From Phaseolus vulgaris (Eukaryota > Streptophyta > Magnoliopsida > Fabales > Fabaceae): a stretch of 64,000 nucleotides of DNA. The stretch is taken from positions 11,257,927-11,321,926 of the forward strand of contig NC_023758.2 in NCBI RefSeq assembly GCF_000499845.2, given 5' to 3'. The notes below the pieces were generated by a model that worked only from the letters and a program-made list of their open reading frames with translations, was not told the origin of the DNA and did not search any database. Every line of letters begins with the position of its first letter. Position 1 is the first letter of the stretch. Both the position numbers and the translations under genes were made by a program. This document shows positions 11,500 to 24,277 of this stretch, piece after piece.

Positions 11500-12910
11500 T
11501 GTAACGACACTTTTTTTAAAAAAAAAAAAGCAGAAACAGCGTGCCCACACTATCACTTTCTTCTTCATTCTTCCAAATCACTTTCTCTCTCTACCAACTT
11601 CTCTCCTCTCCCTTCTCTCTTAATTTCTCACTTCATACCTCATCTATTTTAGAATCTGATCATACCACGCTGTAGCAGAGGAGTTAAGGAACATTTCTAC
11701 CCGATCAGATTTTCAAACAGAGTAAGTTCATTTTTACTCTAAATATCCTTTGTTCTCTGTTTTTCCTTAGGATTTAGTCATCAATCTTGGTGGGGTCAGT
11801 TGAGAAGTTTAATCCTCTCAACTTATTCTATTATATACTGAAATTTTGTTCTGTTTGGATAATTTGCATTAGGCCCGTAAATCTTGAAGCTTATCCAAAC
11901 GGTGGGGAATAAAATTCTAAAAGTTGCTTGAAAAGCAAGCAATTGAGGTAAGGGAAGCTAAATTTAATTTTTAATAACACCCTATGATAGAAGATTTGAA
12001 TGCGGAAGGGACGTGGTCCCAATATTCAATTTCTCTTGCAGGAATGTTGTGTGTTTATATATTGGGTTGTTTGTTTGTATATTATTTAAATTTGTAAAAA
12101 TATTATATTTTGATGATTTAGTATTAAAGTGTTATTTTTTTCATGTCAAATAGACTTTTGAATATTGTGGATCAATTTTTGAATGATATTGTATGATGAA
12201 ATGGTGTGGAATTGAATTCATACATTTGGGATAATGTATGGACTGATGTTTGATGTGTATTAAGTATTGATGCCTATGTGGTAACAGAGATCTCTGAGCT
12301 TCACTAATGATCTAAGTCACATAGACTAAGATATCAGGTGGTGAGAAGCTGATGGGGGAGTTCATGCACACCGTGACATATGAGATGCACGGCTTGGGTT
12401 GTATTGAACTTACCCTGATCCTTTCTGTTGGATTCACTAGTAATCTTTGGATTAGGTGTTAGTCTCTGGTAGGACTTACTTAATACGGGTCTTCCGGAAG
12501 ACGTTGTTTGTTGAATATCTTGGATGTGTAGATCCATGTGAGATCTATGTGATTGTTTTAATGTTGGGATTTGAAGAAGATTGTATAATTTGAGAAATTG
12601 ATCATGTAACTTGGTTTTCTCTTTTGATTTAATTGCTTATATTATAAAATTCTATTTTCATTAGCTTACCCTTGCTTTTCTCGTTGTGTTTGAACTGCGA
12701 TGACTGTACTACGTACACGAGCAGATGATCTTACAGGTGTCTGAGGATCATAAGAGTTTTAAGGCGTTGATTTTGAAACTTATATTGTAAATATTTGTAT
12801 TTCTATATGTCCAAATCACGTATTAAGAATGTTTTGAAAAACTGTAAGCTTGTATAGAAATATGTAGAATCGGTATTGTAATAGTTATATGTAAATTATG
12901 GGGTGTTACA
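11500..12910 (+). repeat. Left LTR of the Tekay-type element
   Basis: Starts TGTAACGACAC and ends GGGGTGTTACA, 1411 bp, inverted TGTAAC/GTTACA ends. It holds a CT-rich leader region (11560-11640). The first 820 bp or so are nearly base-for-base identical to the right LTR. Confidence 0.9.
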
Positions 12911-12915
12911 TTTAA

Positions 12916-12932
12916 TGGTATCAGAGCGGTTC
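12916..12932 (+). promoter_or_regulatory. Primer binding site, tRNA-iMet
   Basis: TGGTATCAGAGCGGTTC, complementary to the 3' end of initiator methionine tRNA, lies five bases inside the left LTR. Confidence 0.9.
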
Positions 12933-13336
12933 ATCCTTAGGATAACCTGAGGGTAGTGGGTTTATTTTGTTTCTCTTGCGTGTAGATTTTTGTCTAAGTC
13001 TAGCCTCAAGACTTAGTTAAAAGTTTCTAATAAGATGTTTGACAAAGTTGTTTTTCTTGAAATCTTGTTTGTGTTCGAGTCAAGTTAATTGTTATGAATA
13101 AAGATGAAAGTATTAAGAATGAAAAGAATCTTGATAGAGTGGTGAGGGTGCACACACTCATGACTAGATCGAGATTGTTTTCTATCTTAATTCTAAGTAG
13201 CTAGAGTACATTTTAGAGATAAGTTTTGATTGGTTTTTACCTGTTTCGTATGATTATTTCTTTGAAGTTAATTTGTCTTAAAGATGTAGTTGGAAATTTT
13301 AGTAATTTCTAACCCAATTCTTTATGTGCTTAGTAG

Positions 13337-16300
13337 ATGGCACGTAGACCACCTACTCCTCCTCCACCAGTAGATATGCCCAACTTAGCTCGGGCAATAG
13401 AGATGATGGCAACAGCCTTGCAACAATAGAGTGCTACTATGGCACAACAGCATCAGGCTGCCCTTCATCAATTAGAAACAACTAGATTAGCAGCAGAAGC
13501 ATCTCAACTTCATCAACAACTCCATACTTTTAGTCTGGAGGATTTTCTAAGACATAATCCACCCAGATTTAATGGCAAGGTAAATCCAGATGGAGCAGAC
13601 CAGTTGGTGAGAGACATAGAAAGAATCTTTGAAGCTACTCAATGCCCTGAAGAGAGAAAATTATCTTATGCCATCTATATGCTTATTGAAGAAGCTGAGT
13701 TTTGGTGGATAGGCATGAAGCAAATGATGGAAGACAAAGGAGAAGATGCCACTTGGGAGAACTTCAAAGTAAGATTCCTGGAGGAGTATTTTCCTGATAG
13801 TGTCAGGTATGCAAAAGAAATTGAATTCATGCAGTTGGAACAAGGAAATCTTTCAGTCACTGAATATGCTACTAGGTTCAAACACCTAGCTAGATTCTAC
13901 ACCCAGACCATGACTGAGGCTTGGAGATGTAGAAAATTTGAGTTTGGGTTGAAGCAAGAACTTAAAGTAGTGGTGATTCCTATGTCCATTAGAGATTTCC
14001 CTGCTCTAGTGGAGAAAGCAAAAGTAGTGGAGAGTTTGAAAAGTGGTAGCAGACTTGCTAAGCCTCAAGTGGGAGGACCTTCTAAAAGCATGCCTAAATA
14101 TGAAGATAGAAAGAAACCTTATTTCAGACCTCAATCTTATAGCAGTGGAAGACCCAGTTCTCAATCACCACCTAGTTTCAGATGTTTTCGATGCGGTGGG
14201 CCACATGTTGTTAGATTTTTCCCTCATCCAGTGTCAAATGTGACATGTGATAGATGTCACAAGTATGGTCATGCAACAAAAGACTGTCGTGTCAAATTGG
14301 GAGCTCCAAATTCTGGCGGAGTGCAACAAGTACAACAAAATAGTAATAAAAAACTCAAAGCTGCTGGCAGAGTTTTTGCTATTAGTGGAGCTGAAGCTTC
14401 ACAGTCTGATAGCCTTGTTAGAGGTATTTGTTCTATCCTTGGAACACAGTTATCTGTATTGTTTGATTCTGGGGCAACCCATTCTTTTATATCTTTTGAT
14501 TGTTCTAAGAAACTTAAGTTGCCAGTCCGAGAATTAGAATTTGAGTTGGTGGTATCTACACCAACAGAAGGTATTATAGTAACTTCTTCCATGTGTGCTG
14601 AATGTCCAGTAATTATAGATGGGCAGAGATACAAGATCAACATGATTTGTATACCTCTAAAAGATTTGGAGGTTATATTGGGAATGAATTGGTTGTCTAC
14701 TAATCATATCCTTATAGATTGTGGTCGGAAGAAGTTAATTTTCCCTAAATTAGAAGGAATACAGGTTATCTCAGCTCATCAGTTTGAGAGAGAGATACAA
14801 GAAGGTGCATAATGTTTTATGCTCTTGACTTGTTCTATATTTACTGATAAAGTACAAAAAGATATATTTGTAGTTCAGGAGTTTATGGATGTATTTCCTG
14901 ATGAGATTCCTGGACTTCCACTTAAAAGAGAGATAGAGTTTGCAATAGACTTGATTCCCAGAGCAGGCCCTGTGTCAATTTCTCCATATCGGATGGCACC
15001 AGCGGAGTTAGCTGAATTGAAGAAACAACTAGAAGACTTATTGGAAAAGCAATTCATTCGACCTAGTGTTTCTCCATTGGGAGCTCCAGTGCTATTAGTG
15101 AAGAAGAAAGATGGTTCGTCACGTCTATGCATAGATTACAGACAATTAAACAAGTTGACAATAAAGAATAAATATCCTCTTCCTAGAATTGATGACTTGA
15201 TGGATCAGTTGCATGGGGCAATTGTCTTTTCTAAGATAGATTTGCGCTCAGGTTATCACCAAATTTCAGTGAAAGCGGAAGATGTTCAGAAGACTGCTTT
15301 TAGATCAAGGTATGGTCACTATGAATTTCTGGTTATGCCATTTGGGGTGACTAATGCTCCAGCTATTTTCATGGATTATATGAATCGGATATTCAGACAT
15401 TTTCTTGATAAGTTTGTGGTAGTGTTCATAGATGATATCTTGATCTATTCTCGTACAAGGGAAGAACATGCAGAACATCTTAGAACCGTCCTGAACATTT
15501 TGAGAGAAAAACAGTTATATGCTAAACTTTCAAAATGTGACTTTTGGATGTCAGAAATACAATTTTTAGGACATGTCATCTCTGCACAGGGAATATCAGT
15601 AGATCCTTCTAAAGTGGAGGTTGTACTTCAGTGGGAACGTCCTAAAACAGTTACAGAAATTAGAAGCTTTGTCGGGTTAGCAGGATATTACAGGAGATTT
15701 ATAGAAGGTTTTTCTAAAATAGTGGCTCTTTTGACCCAATTGACTAGAAAGGATCATCCTTTTGCATGGACTGAACAATGTGAGAAAAGCTTTAAAGAGT
15801 TGAAAAGAAGGTTGACTAATGCTCCTGTATTGACAATCCCTAATACCAATTAGTCTTTTGAAGTTTTTTGTGATGCTTCCTATCAGGGATTAGGTTGTGT
15901 TCTGATGCAGAATAAGAAAGTTGTTGCCTACGCTTCTCGTCAGTTAAAGGTGCATGAAAGAAATTATCCAACTCATGATCTAGAATTGACCGCAGTTGTC
16001 TTTGCTTTAAAAATATGGAGACATTTTCTTTACGGAGTTAGTTTTAATGTGTTTAGTGATCATAAAAGCTTGAAGTATTTGTTTGATCAGAAGGAGTTAA
16101 ATATGAGGCAGAGGAGATGAATTGAATTTTTAAAAGACTATGATTTCCAGCTAATATATCATATTGGGAAGGCAAATGTTGTTGCAGATGCGTTGAGTCG
16201 TAAAAAGATACAAATGTCTTCGCTTATGATTAGAGAGTTAGCATTGATTGAAGATTTCAGGGGTATGAATTTGGAGGTTTCCATGTCTTCAAATTGCATT

Positions 16301-17797
16301 AGTTGTAATACCCTTGTTATAACTAATGAATTTCTGGAGAAGGTGAAGGAGAAGCAGTTGGAAGATTCAAAATTGAAGAACTTCATGGGCTTATTAAATA
16401 CTAACAAAGCTAAAGACTTCTCTTTAGGAGTGGATGGTATTTTGAGATTCAAAAATAGAATATGCATACCAGAGGATAATGAACTAAAGCAAACAGTGTT
16501 ATCCGAAGGTCATAAAAACAAACTCAGTTTACATCCAGGAATTACCAAGATGTATCAAGATCTCAAGAAGTCTTATTGGTGGCATGGCCTGAAGAATGAT
16601 GTAGCTAAGTTTGTAGCTGCTTGCTTGACTTGACAGAAATCAAAGATTGAACATCAACGACCTGGAGGCATGTTAACTCAGTTAGACATTCCAGTGTGGA
16701 AGTGGGATAGTATCTCAATGGATTTTGTTACCCACTTACCACGTACTTTGAGGAAGCATGACTCTGTTTGGGTCATAGTGGACAGGTTGACAAAGACGAC
16801 ACACTTCCTACCTATAGACTTGAGAATCTCTATGCGGAAGTTGGCCCAGATTTACATAGATGAAATAGTCAGATTTCATGGTGTACCCTCTAGCATAGTT
16901 TCAGATAGAGATCCCAGATTCACCTCCAGATTCTGGCAAACGCTTCAAGAAGTTTTGGGGACTAAACTCAGACTTAGTTCAGCATATCATCCTCAGACTG
17001 ATGGACAATCAGAGAGAACTATCCAGTCGTTAGAGGATTTTCTTAGGACTTGTATGTTAGATCATTTGGGCAGTTGGGATGAAATTCTACCTTTGGTAGA
17101 GTTCACTTACAATAACAGTTACCAAGCTAGCATAGGAATGGCTCCTTTCGAGGCATTGTATGGAAGAAAGTGCAGGACACCTCTGTGCTGGTTTCAGGAT
17201 GGTGAAATTGTGTTAATTGGACCAGAATTAATACAACAAACCAATGAGAAAGTCAAAATGATTCAAGAAAGATTGAAAACATCTCTCAGCAGGCAAAAAT
17301 CTTATGCAGATCAAAGAAGAAGACCTTTAGAATTCTCTGCGGGTGAACATGTCTTTTTAAGAGTTACACCATTCACTGGTGTAGGAAGAGCACTAAAATC
17401 CAAGAAATTGACTCCTAAGTTCATAGGACCTTATCAAATTCTCAGGAGAATAGGCCTTGTGGCTTATGAAATTGCTTTGCGTCCTTCTTTAGCTAACATT
17501 CACAATATTTTCCATGTATCCCAGCTAAGAAAGTATGTACCTGATCCTAGCCACATTCTAGAGTCTGATTCCATCCAGGTCAAAGAAAATTTGTCGTTTG
17601 AAGTGAAGCCAATCAGAATTTTAGATTCACTAGTGAAACAACTTCGTGGAAGAAGTATTCCCATGGTGAAAGTATTGTGGGATCTCACCTCTGGAGATTC
17701 CACTTGGGAAATTGAAGAGGTGAGACGAGCATCATACCCTAATCTCTTTCTTGGTAAGTTCATATTCGAGGACGAAAATTTTTGTAGTTGGAGATAA
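13337..17797 (+). pseudogene. Tekay-type gag-pol, one frame with five stops
   Basis: One 1486-codon frame encodes the whole polyprotein. It is interrupted by stops at 13427 (TAG), 14810 (TAA), 15851 (TAG), 16118 (TGA) and 16631 (TGA), with no frameshift. Domains: gag about residues 78-235; two zinc knuckles near 282-318, the second intact (CDRCHKYGHATKDC), the first lacking its last Cys; protease LFDSGATHSFIS near 375; reverse transcriptase with [12 protein letters not shown] and FIDDIL near 698; RNase H from [11 protein letters not shown]; integrase HHCC zinc domain; D,D,E core with MDFVTH, VSDRDPRF and GQSERTIQSL; chromodomain-like tail. The stop at 16631 replaces the last Cys of the integrase HHCC motif; the one at 16118 replaces Trp in the usual RQRRW. 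The true gag start is the ATG at 13337, since the frame reads in from there. Inactive as it stands. Confidence 0.92.
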
Positions 17798-19230
17798 TGT
17801 AACGACACTTTTTTTTTAAAAAAAAAGCAGAAACAGCGTGCCCACACTATCACTTTCTTCTTCATTCTTCCAAATCACTTTCTCTCTCTACCAACTTCTC
17901 TCCTCTCCCTTCTCTCTTAATTTCTCACTTCATACCTCATCTATTTTAGAATCTGATCATACCACGCTGTAGCAGAGGAGTTAAGGAACATTTCTACCCG
18001 ATCAGATTTTCAAACAGAGTAAGTTCATTTTTACTCTAAATATCCTTTGTTCTCTGTTTTTCCTTAGGATTTAGTCATCAATCTTGGTGGGGTCAGTTGA
18101 GAAGTTTAATCCTCTCAACTTATTCTATTATATACTGAAATTTTGTTCTGTTTGGATAATTTGCATTAGGCCCGTAAATCTTGAAGCTTATCCAAACGGT
18201 GGGGAATAAAATTCTAAAAGTTGCTTGGAAAGCAAGCAATTGAGATAAGGGAAGCTAAAATTATTTTTTAATAGCACCCTAGGATAGAAGATCTGAATGC
18301 GGAAGGGACGTGGTCCCAATATTCAATTTCTCTTGGAGGAATGTTGTGTGTTTATATATTGGGTTGTTTGTTTGTATATTATTTAAATTTGTAAAAATAT
18401 TATATTTTGATGATTTAGTATTAAAGTGTTATTTTTTTCATGTCAAATAGACTTTTGAATATTGTGGATCAATTTTTGAATGATATTGTATGATGAAATG
18501 GTGTGGAATTGAATTCATACATTTGGGATAATGTATGGACTGATGTTTGATGTGTATTAAGTATTGATGCCTATGTGGTAACAGAGATCTCCGAGCTTCA
18601 CTGATGATTTAAGTCACACAACCTGGATTGTATTGAACTTACCCTGATATCATGATTTTTTGGATTCACTTGTAAATTTAAGTACTGCATTGGATATGAT
18701 GTTAGTCTCTGAGACGACATACTTAATATGGGTCTTTCAGAAGGTGTCGTTTGATATTCCGCATGTTGAATATCCTTGGTGTATAGACCCATGTGTGGTC
18801 TATATGGTTTTTGTATATTGATATTAGAATGAAATTGGATTATTGTGGTTGATACATAAGTTTTATATGCTAATGTTTGATTGAAAAAGAAACTTGATTA
18901 TTTATGAATTATTATTCTAATTGCTTTTATTTATATATATATTTTTGTATGTTAGAAATTTATTTTAATAATTTAATCTTGTATGTGTTTGTTTGTATTA
19001 TGAACTACAATGATTATACTATGTACACGAGTATATATATGTACATGTGTAGAAGTTGACATATGAAAAAAGTAGAAATTTTTATTTTTGATCTTCCTTT
19101 TCTAAATATTCGTATTTATACATATATGATGTGAGTGTTTAAGTTTATATTTTGGATTATAATAACATTTGTACGTACCCTTTAATGAATTTATAGTATA
19201 ATGTGTAGGAAATATTTGGATGTTATAACA
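17798..19230 (+). repeat. Right LTR of the Tekay-type element (mosaic)
   Basis: Starts TGTAACGACAC directly after the gag-pol stop and ends TTGGATGTTATAACA. Up to about 18615 it matches the left LTR almost exactly. From there it is clearly diverged, lacks a block of about 70 bp present in the left LTR (12325-12395), and is only recognisably homologous (TAGTCTCTGAGACGACATAC, ACTACAATGATTATACTATG). Confidence 0.85.
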
Positions 19231-20060
19231 TATCATTAAATCTTTATATAATCATATTTAAGAATCTTATATTATTTATAGAGAATCATTTTATTTGTAT
19301 AATAGGTTCATTTTAATTTGTTTTTAGAATTCTTTATGAATAAGTATAATCTACCTATGTCCCGTTTTTGTTAACATATAAGTTTTGGTCTAATCCCCCC
19401 ATTTTTTATATTTTCTTTCTTTTTTCTTTTACTTTTAATAATATTTTTTTTTATGTGAGGGCAGATGATTGTTGTTACTTGAGGTGTCAGTTACATAATA
19501 ATATCAAACATAAAAACTTTATATATATATATATATATTTATTTATTGTTTGCCTTCCATCGTTATTTAGGTGTATTTATTCGACCGAATAACCAAATTC
19601 AATTTAATTTAGCTCAAACAAAATTAGATTGAATTTTTTTAACGTGATAGGTTTTGTATGTTAAATTTAAGACTCAACTCAATATGATCAAAATTATTAA
19701 ATAATATTAAAAATAATAATAGTAATATACATATTATTTAATTTACTTCATCATCTATTAACTAAATGTGTATTTTGAAATAATAAAAATATACTATATT
19801 TTTAATAGACTGTGTTGATCAAAGATTCTTTATGTGAATATTTTGATGATGAAGAGTTAACAATTTGTATGTGATCATGCATATGATAAAGGTAGTATAT
19901 CTGAGTAACTAATGATAAAGGGTTTCTTGTATTTGCATCTATCTATTTTCCAATTTATATTATACTTTTTCTCACTCTCGTTTTTAATCTAAAATAATCA
20001 CTCCGAAAATCATTCCTGTCATCACATTTCAATGCACTACCCGTCTTGTTTCTCTTCTCG
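19231..20060. other. AT-rich spacer with (AT)n
   Basis: No gene seen. A short (TA)n microsatellite lies at about 19521-19538. Confidence 0.6.
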
Positions 20061-20065
20061 CTATT

Positions 20066-20438
20066 TATTGGAAGAGATAAAAAACCTCAGAGCAGAAAAG
20101 AGAAGCGTTTCCTGTGAGATGCGTCCTCGATGATGATGTGGTGCAAGGATTCTTCCTGCAGCTCAGAAATCAGCCCAATGCAATTGAAAAATAAAGCACA
20201 ATTGCAGAAGAAATAGTAAACAAAAAAGGGAATAGAAACCCTAGAAAAAGAATGAACGTAAGAGAATTGAAGCAGAGGAAAAACAAAGTTGAACGAAGAG
20301 AGAGAAAAAATTTATTCATCTTATTCTGAAATTGAGTACAAGAAAGAGAATATATATCAAAGGTGTAAAAAGAAAAAAGTGGGCCTGAGAGCTACATGCA
20401 GCCCAACAGCTCAAGAAGAAAAAGCATAAAATTTATCA
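20066..20438 (-). repeat. 3' LTR of copia element 1
   Basis: On the minus strand it begins TGATAAATTTTATGC and ends CTTCCAATA. The target-site duplication only matches if the final ATA is counted as LTR, giving TG...TA termini instead of TG...CA. The coding frame runs a few codons into it. Confidence 0.85.
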
Positions 20439-23400
20439 GCCCCCTCAAGCTGGGAATAAATGTTTTTCATTCCCAGCTTGGAATGTATTAAGGTGAAAGT
20501 GTTGGGAGGAAGGGGTTTGGTGAAAATGTCAGCAACTTGCATGGAGGAGGAAATAGGGAGAACTTTGAGAAGCCCAGCAGCAACCTTTTCACGAACAATG
20601 TGACAGTCAATTTCTATATGCTTGGTACGTTCATGGAAGACATGATTGTTGGCTATTTGAATAGTAGATTGATTGTCGCAATAAAGGATGGCAGGCTGAA
20701 CATAGGGAACCCGAAAGTCTTGGAGAAGATATATTAACCACTGGATTTCACATGTAGTAGCTGCCATGGCTCTATACTCTGCTTCTGAGGAGCTTTTTGA
20801 GATTGTTTGCTACTTTTTGGATTTCCACGTGATGAGTGAATTGCCTAGAAAGATTGAAAACCCAGTAATGGATTTTTTTGTAGTAGGACAAGTTGCTTTA
20901 AGACTCAGTTTTGTGTCGCAGCAAGAGCAAGTAATAAGCGAAGTGTGATGAGCTTTACAACAGGCGCAAAGGTATCCAGGAAGTCGAGTCCTTCCAGCTG
21001 TGTGTAGCCCTTAGCAACAATGGGCTTTGTATCTCTCTATGGTGCCATCAGATTTTCTTTTTATTTTGTATATCCATCTGCAGCCAATAGAAGTTTTACC
21101 TGGATGGAGAAAAGTAGTTACCCATGTGTGATTGGCTTCCAAAGCATCTAGTTCTTCCTTCATAGCTTGCTGCCAGCATGGATACTTTGATGCTTCCTCA
21201 TAAGATTGCAAATCCATATGTGATGAGATAGAAAAAACAAACTTTTTAAAGTCTGTGGATAGGGATTTATAAGAGACAAAGTTAGATATAGGATATTTTG
21301 TACTTACATGATTTGTGTGTATGGATGAAGTATGGAAATCATGTAGATATATGGGCATTTTCCTGTGACGAGTTGATCTCCTGAGAATGGTGTTAGGTTG
21401 TTCTTTAGGAACAGTAGATTGTGCCTCATTAGCATGATCATCAAGTACACCAGATTCACTAAGTTCACCAGATTGAATATAACATCATTATTGCCAGTAA
21501 AATCAGTATTACCAGTCACAAGATTCTTTTCAGCATTATGAAGAATGCTACCAGGAGTATTATCATGAATAAAGTCATTAGTAAAGGCATAATTTTGGGG
21601 AATAGGAAGAGATAAATTGTTGGGTCTTTCATTATTATCAACATTCAATATAAGAAAATTGGTGTTCATGAAAAATTACATGCCTTGAGACCTCAACTTT
21701 GTGATTTTTGAGATTTAAGAAAATATAGCCTTTGGTGTGAGGTTGAAAATCCAAGAAAACACCAAATACAGCACGAGCATCAAACTTTTTTCTATTAGCT
21801 GTGATAGTGCTAGAATAACATAGGCATCCAAAAACACGAAGAATGGTTAGATCATAAGATTTAGTGTGCAGTTTTTCATAGGGAGAGTTATTGTCTAATA
21901 AAGGAGTTGGGGTGCAGTTTATCAAAAAAACAGCAACATGTAAAACAACAAAGTTCCAAAATAAAGGAGGTAAGTTTGCTTGAAAAATGAGAGCACGAGA
22001 CATTTGAGATATGTTGATGTTTTCTTTCAGCAATACCATTTTGTTCAGGCGTCTCAACACAAGTAGTTTGATGAATAATTCCTTTAGAAGAGAAAAAGGT
22101 TTTCATGGCAAATTCTGCCCCGTACGAATGATTTTAACACTTTTTTCAAACTGATTTTTAACATATGCAATAAAATTCTCAATATGAATTCTTGTTTCAG
22201 ATTTAGTGACCATGGGTATAAGCCAAGTAAAACGTGAAAAGTCATCAACAATAGTTAAAAAATACTTATGACCATACATCGAAGAGACTGAACAAGGACC
22301 CCAAATATTAGTATGAAGTAATTCAAAATAGCAATTGGTATGAGAACTACTCAAATTAAAAGGAAATTTCTTTTGCTTGGCTCTATGGCAAGTATCACAC
22401 ACATGAGTTTTATTTGTAGTAATAAAAGGAAATTGAGTTCTCAAAACAGATAATCTTTCATCAGAAATATGACCTATTCTATTGTGCCACAGATTATGGT
22501 TCTTATCAGTAGTACTGTAAGAAGAAGCAACAGTATTGAAACTAGAATTACAAAAAATAGTAGAATCAAGAATATACAAGTCGTCTGTGGTCTTAACTGT
22601 ACCAATCCTCTCGTTGGTAACGTTGTCCTGTATATCACATTTGTTTGAAGAGAAAATTAATTTGTAATCAAAATCTGTAGTAATTTTCGAGATAGATATC
22701 AAATTAAAGGCAAAGTTTGGTACATACAGAACATTGCTAAGATAATAAAAAAAAATTAAGACAACAGTGCTAGAATATTCATATAGAACATGATGACCAT
22801 TCGGCAGATTTATATGAACAAGTTTAATAGGTTTATATGAGATAAAATTTTATAAAGAAACTCATACATGATCATGGCTCCTAAATCCATAACCCAACAA
22901 GAATTAGTTTTGATAGAAAGATTACCTGTTGAAGGTTGATCATTTAGTTGGTGAGTTGAATGTGTGGAGAAAGATCCCACCTGATTCACTTGTGTTGGAT
23001 TAACCACGTTGCTGTCATCAGTACTACTTCTACTTTGCTTGAAAATGTCTGAAAGAATCTGGTACTGCAAAGGAGTGAGGGTAATGTTGCCCTCTTCTTG
23101 ACCTTTTTGACATTTTTCAAAAGAAACATCATCAATAGACACAATACTATTGATCTGACTGGGTTTTCCACCATTGAAAAATTTATATCTAGGTGGGTAA
23201 CCATGCTTCTAGTAACAATTCTCAATCGTATGACCATTTATACCACAATGAGTGCAGATTTTTTTATTATTGTTATTTTTGTATGTCTTATTGTCCTTAT
23301 TGGGAAAGCCATTTTTTCGAAAACAAACTTTTTCTGTGTGACCAATCTTACCACAAAAGTTACAAGTAATAGAAACAGAACTAGGGTGGCGATTAACACT

Positions 23401-24144
23401 AATATTACTAACAACATTGTTAATATTGGTGACCAAGGTATTACTAACCGACTGATGTTCTTGTTGTACCACCAAAGAAAAGATCTTCGATATGGGAGGA
23501 ATAGGTTCCATCAAAAGAACATGAGACTTGATGTTATGATATTTTTCATTTAGCCCACGAAGAAACTGCGTTGCCTGATCTTCAAACTTTCTATGATTGA
23601 GAAGAGTCATAACAGCACAATAACAAGAGCAATTTGTCTTACAGGCACAAGTCGGGTTAGGTCTAAAATTTTCAATTTCATCCTAAATAATACGGAGCTT
23701 AGTAAAATAATCGGTAACAGATTGATCTCCCTGACATAGGGTAGCAACTTCCATTTGCAGATCAGAAATTCTAGAAAGATTACCTTGGAAATATCTAGTT
23801 TTGAGGTCGTTCCACACATCAACAACCAAATCCATCCAAATGATGCTCTTCCTTATCGGAACAGAGACTGAATGCACTAACCACGACACCACCATGTTGT
23901 TACAGCGATTCCATGCGGCATAAGTAGGATGATCCTTCGTTGGGCAGGGATGTGTGCCAAGGACAAATTCAAGTTTATTTTTCGCACTCAAAGTTGTCAT
24001 GACTGATCTACTCCGGGAATGGTAATTCGTCGACTCAAGAACTGGTGATACCAAACAGATTCCAGGATTCTCGTTAAGATGCAGAGACAAATAAGTATGA
24101 TCAGATGTGGATTGATCAGACGTTTCTTTTGTCGCTTTTGCCAT
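20411..24144 (-). pseudogene. Copia gag-pol with deleted RT core
   Basis: Starts MAKATKETSDQSTSD at 24144. The gag UBN2-type domain runs to about 23610, with a TAG at 23683-23685 replacing the Trp of IIWDE. Two zinc knuckles follow, CNFCGKIGHTEKVC and CTHCGINGHTIENC, then a stop at 23209-23211. The protease active site is damaged (WVMDLGAMI, usually WxxDSGATDH). Integrase: NLWHNRIGH and CDTCHRAKQ, then IWGPCSV, VDDFSRFTW and [16 protein letters not shown] in shifting frames. The RT N-terminus (AMKEELDALEANHTW, GCRWIYKIK, FAPVVK) breaks off near 20890. There it joins directly to PTTKKSITGFS and the RNase H end (EAEYRAMAATTCEIQW, CDNQSTIQIA). The YVDD catalytic centre is therefore lost. Several frameshifts; inactive. 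Confidence 0.92.
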
Positions 24145-24259
24145 GCCTGTTGGGAAAGAAAATTTGAACAAGATGACACGAAAAACGAAAAATCAGAATC
24201 AAGAAAAAAAATGAATAAGAATAAAGGAGATATCAGAGAGCACAACAGATCTCTTCAAA

Positions 24260-24277
24260 CGAAGAGCTCTGATACCA
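24260..24277 (-). promoter_or_regulatory. Primer binding site, tRNA-iMet
   Basis: Minus-strand TGGTATCAGAGCTCTTCG, adjacent to the 5' LTR with no spacer. Confidence 0.9.

Larger units (their letters stand above)
11500..19230 (+). mobile_element. Ty3/gypsy chromovirus (Tekay/Del-type), complete layout
   Basis: 7.7-kb LTR retrotransposon with left LTR, tRNA-iMet primer site, gag-pol and right LTR in plus orientation. Lineage follows from the order gag, protease, RT, RNase H, integrase, a chromodomain-like C-terminus ending in EEVRRASYPNLF, and the plus-strand primer context GAGGACGAAAATTTTTGTAG before the right LTR. The flanking five bases differ (GAGGT at left, TATCA at right), so there is no target-site duplication. 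This agrees with the mosaic nature of the right LTR. Confidence 0.9.

Noticed and set aside
23098..23553. 151-codon plus-strand frame
   Set aside because: It is antisense to the copia zinc-knuckle region, which has clear family motifs on the minus strand.
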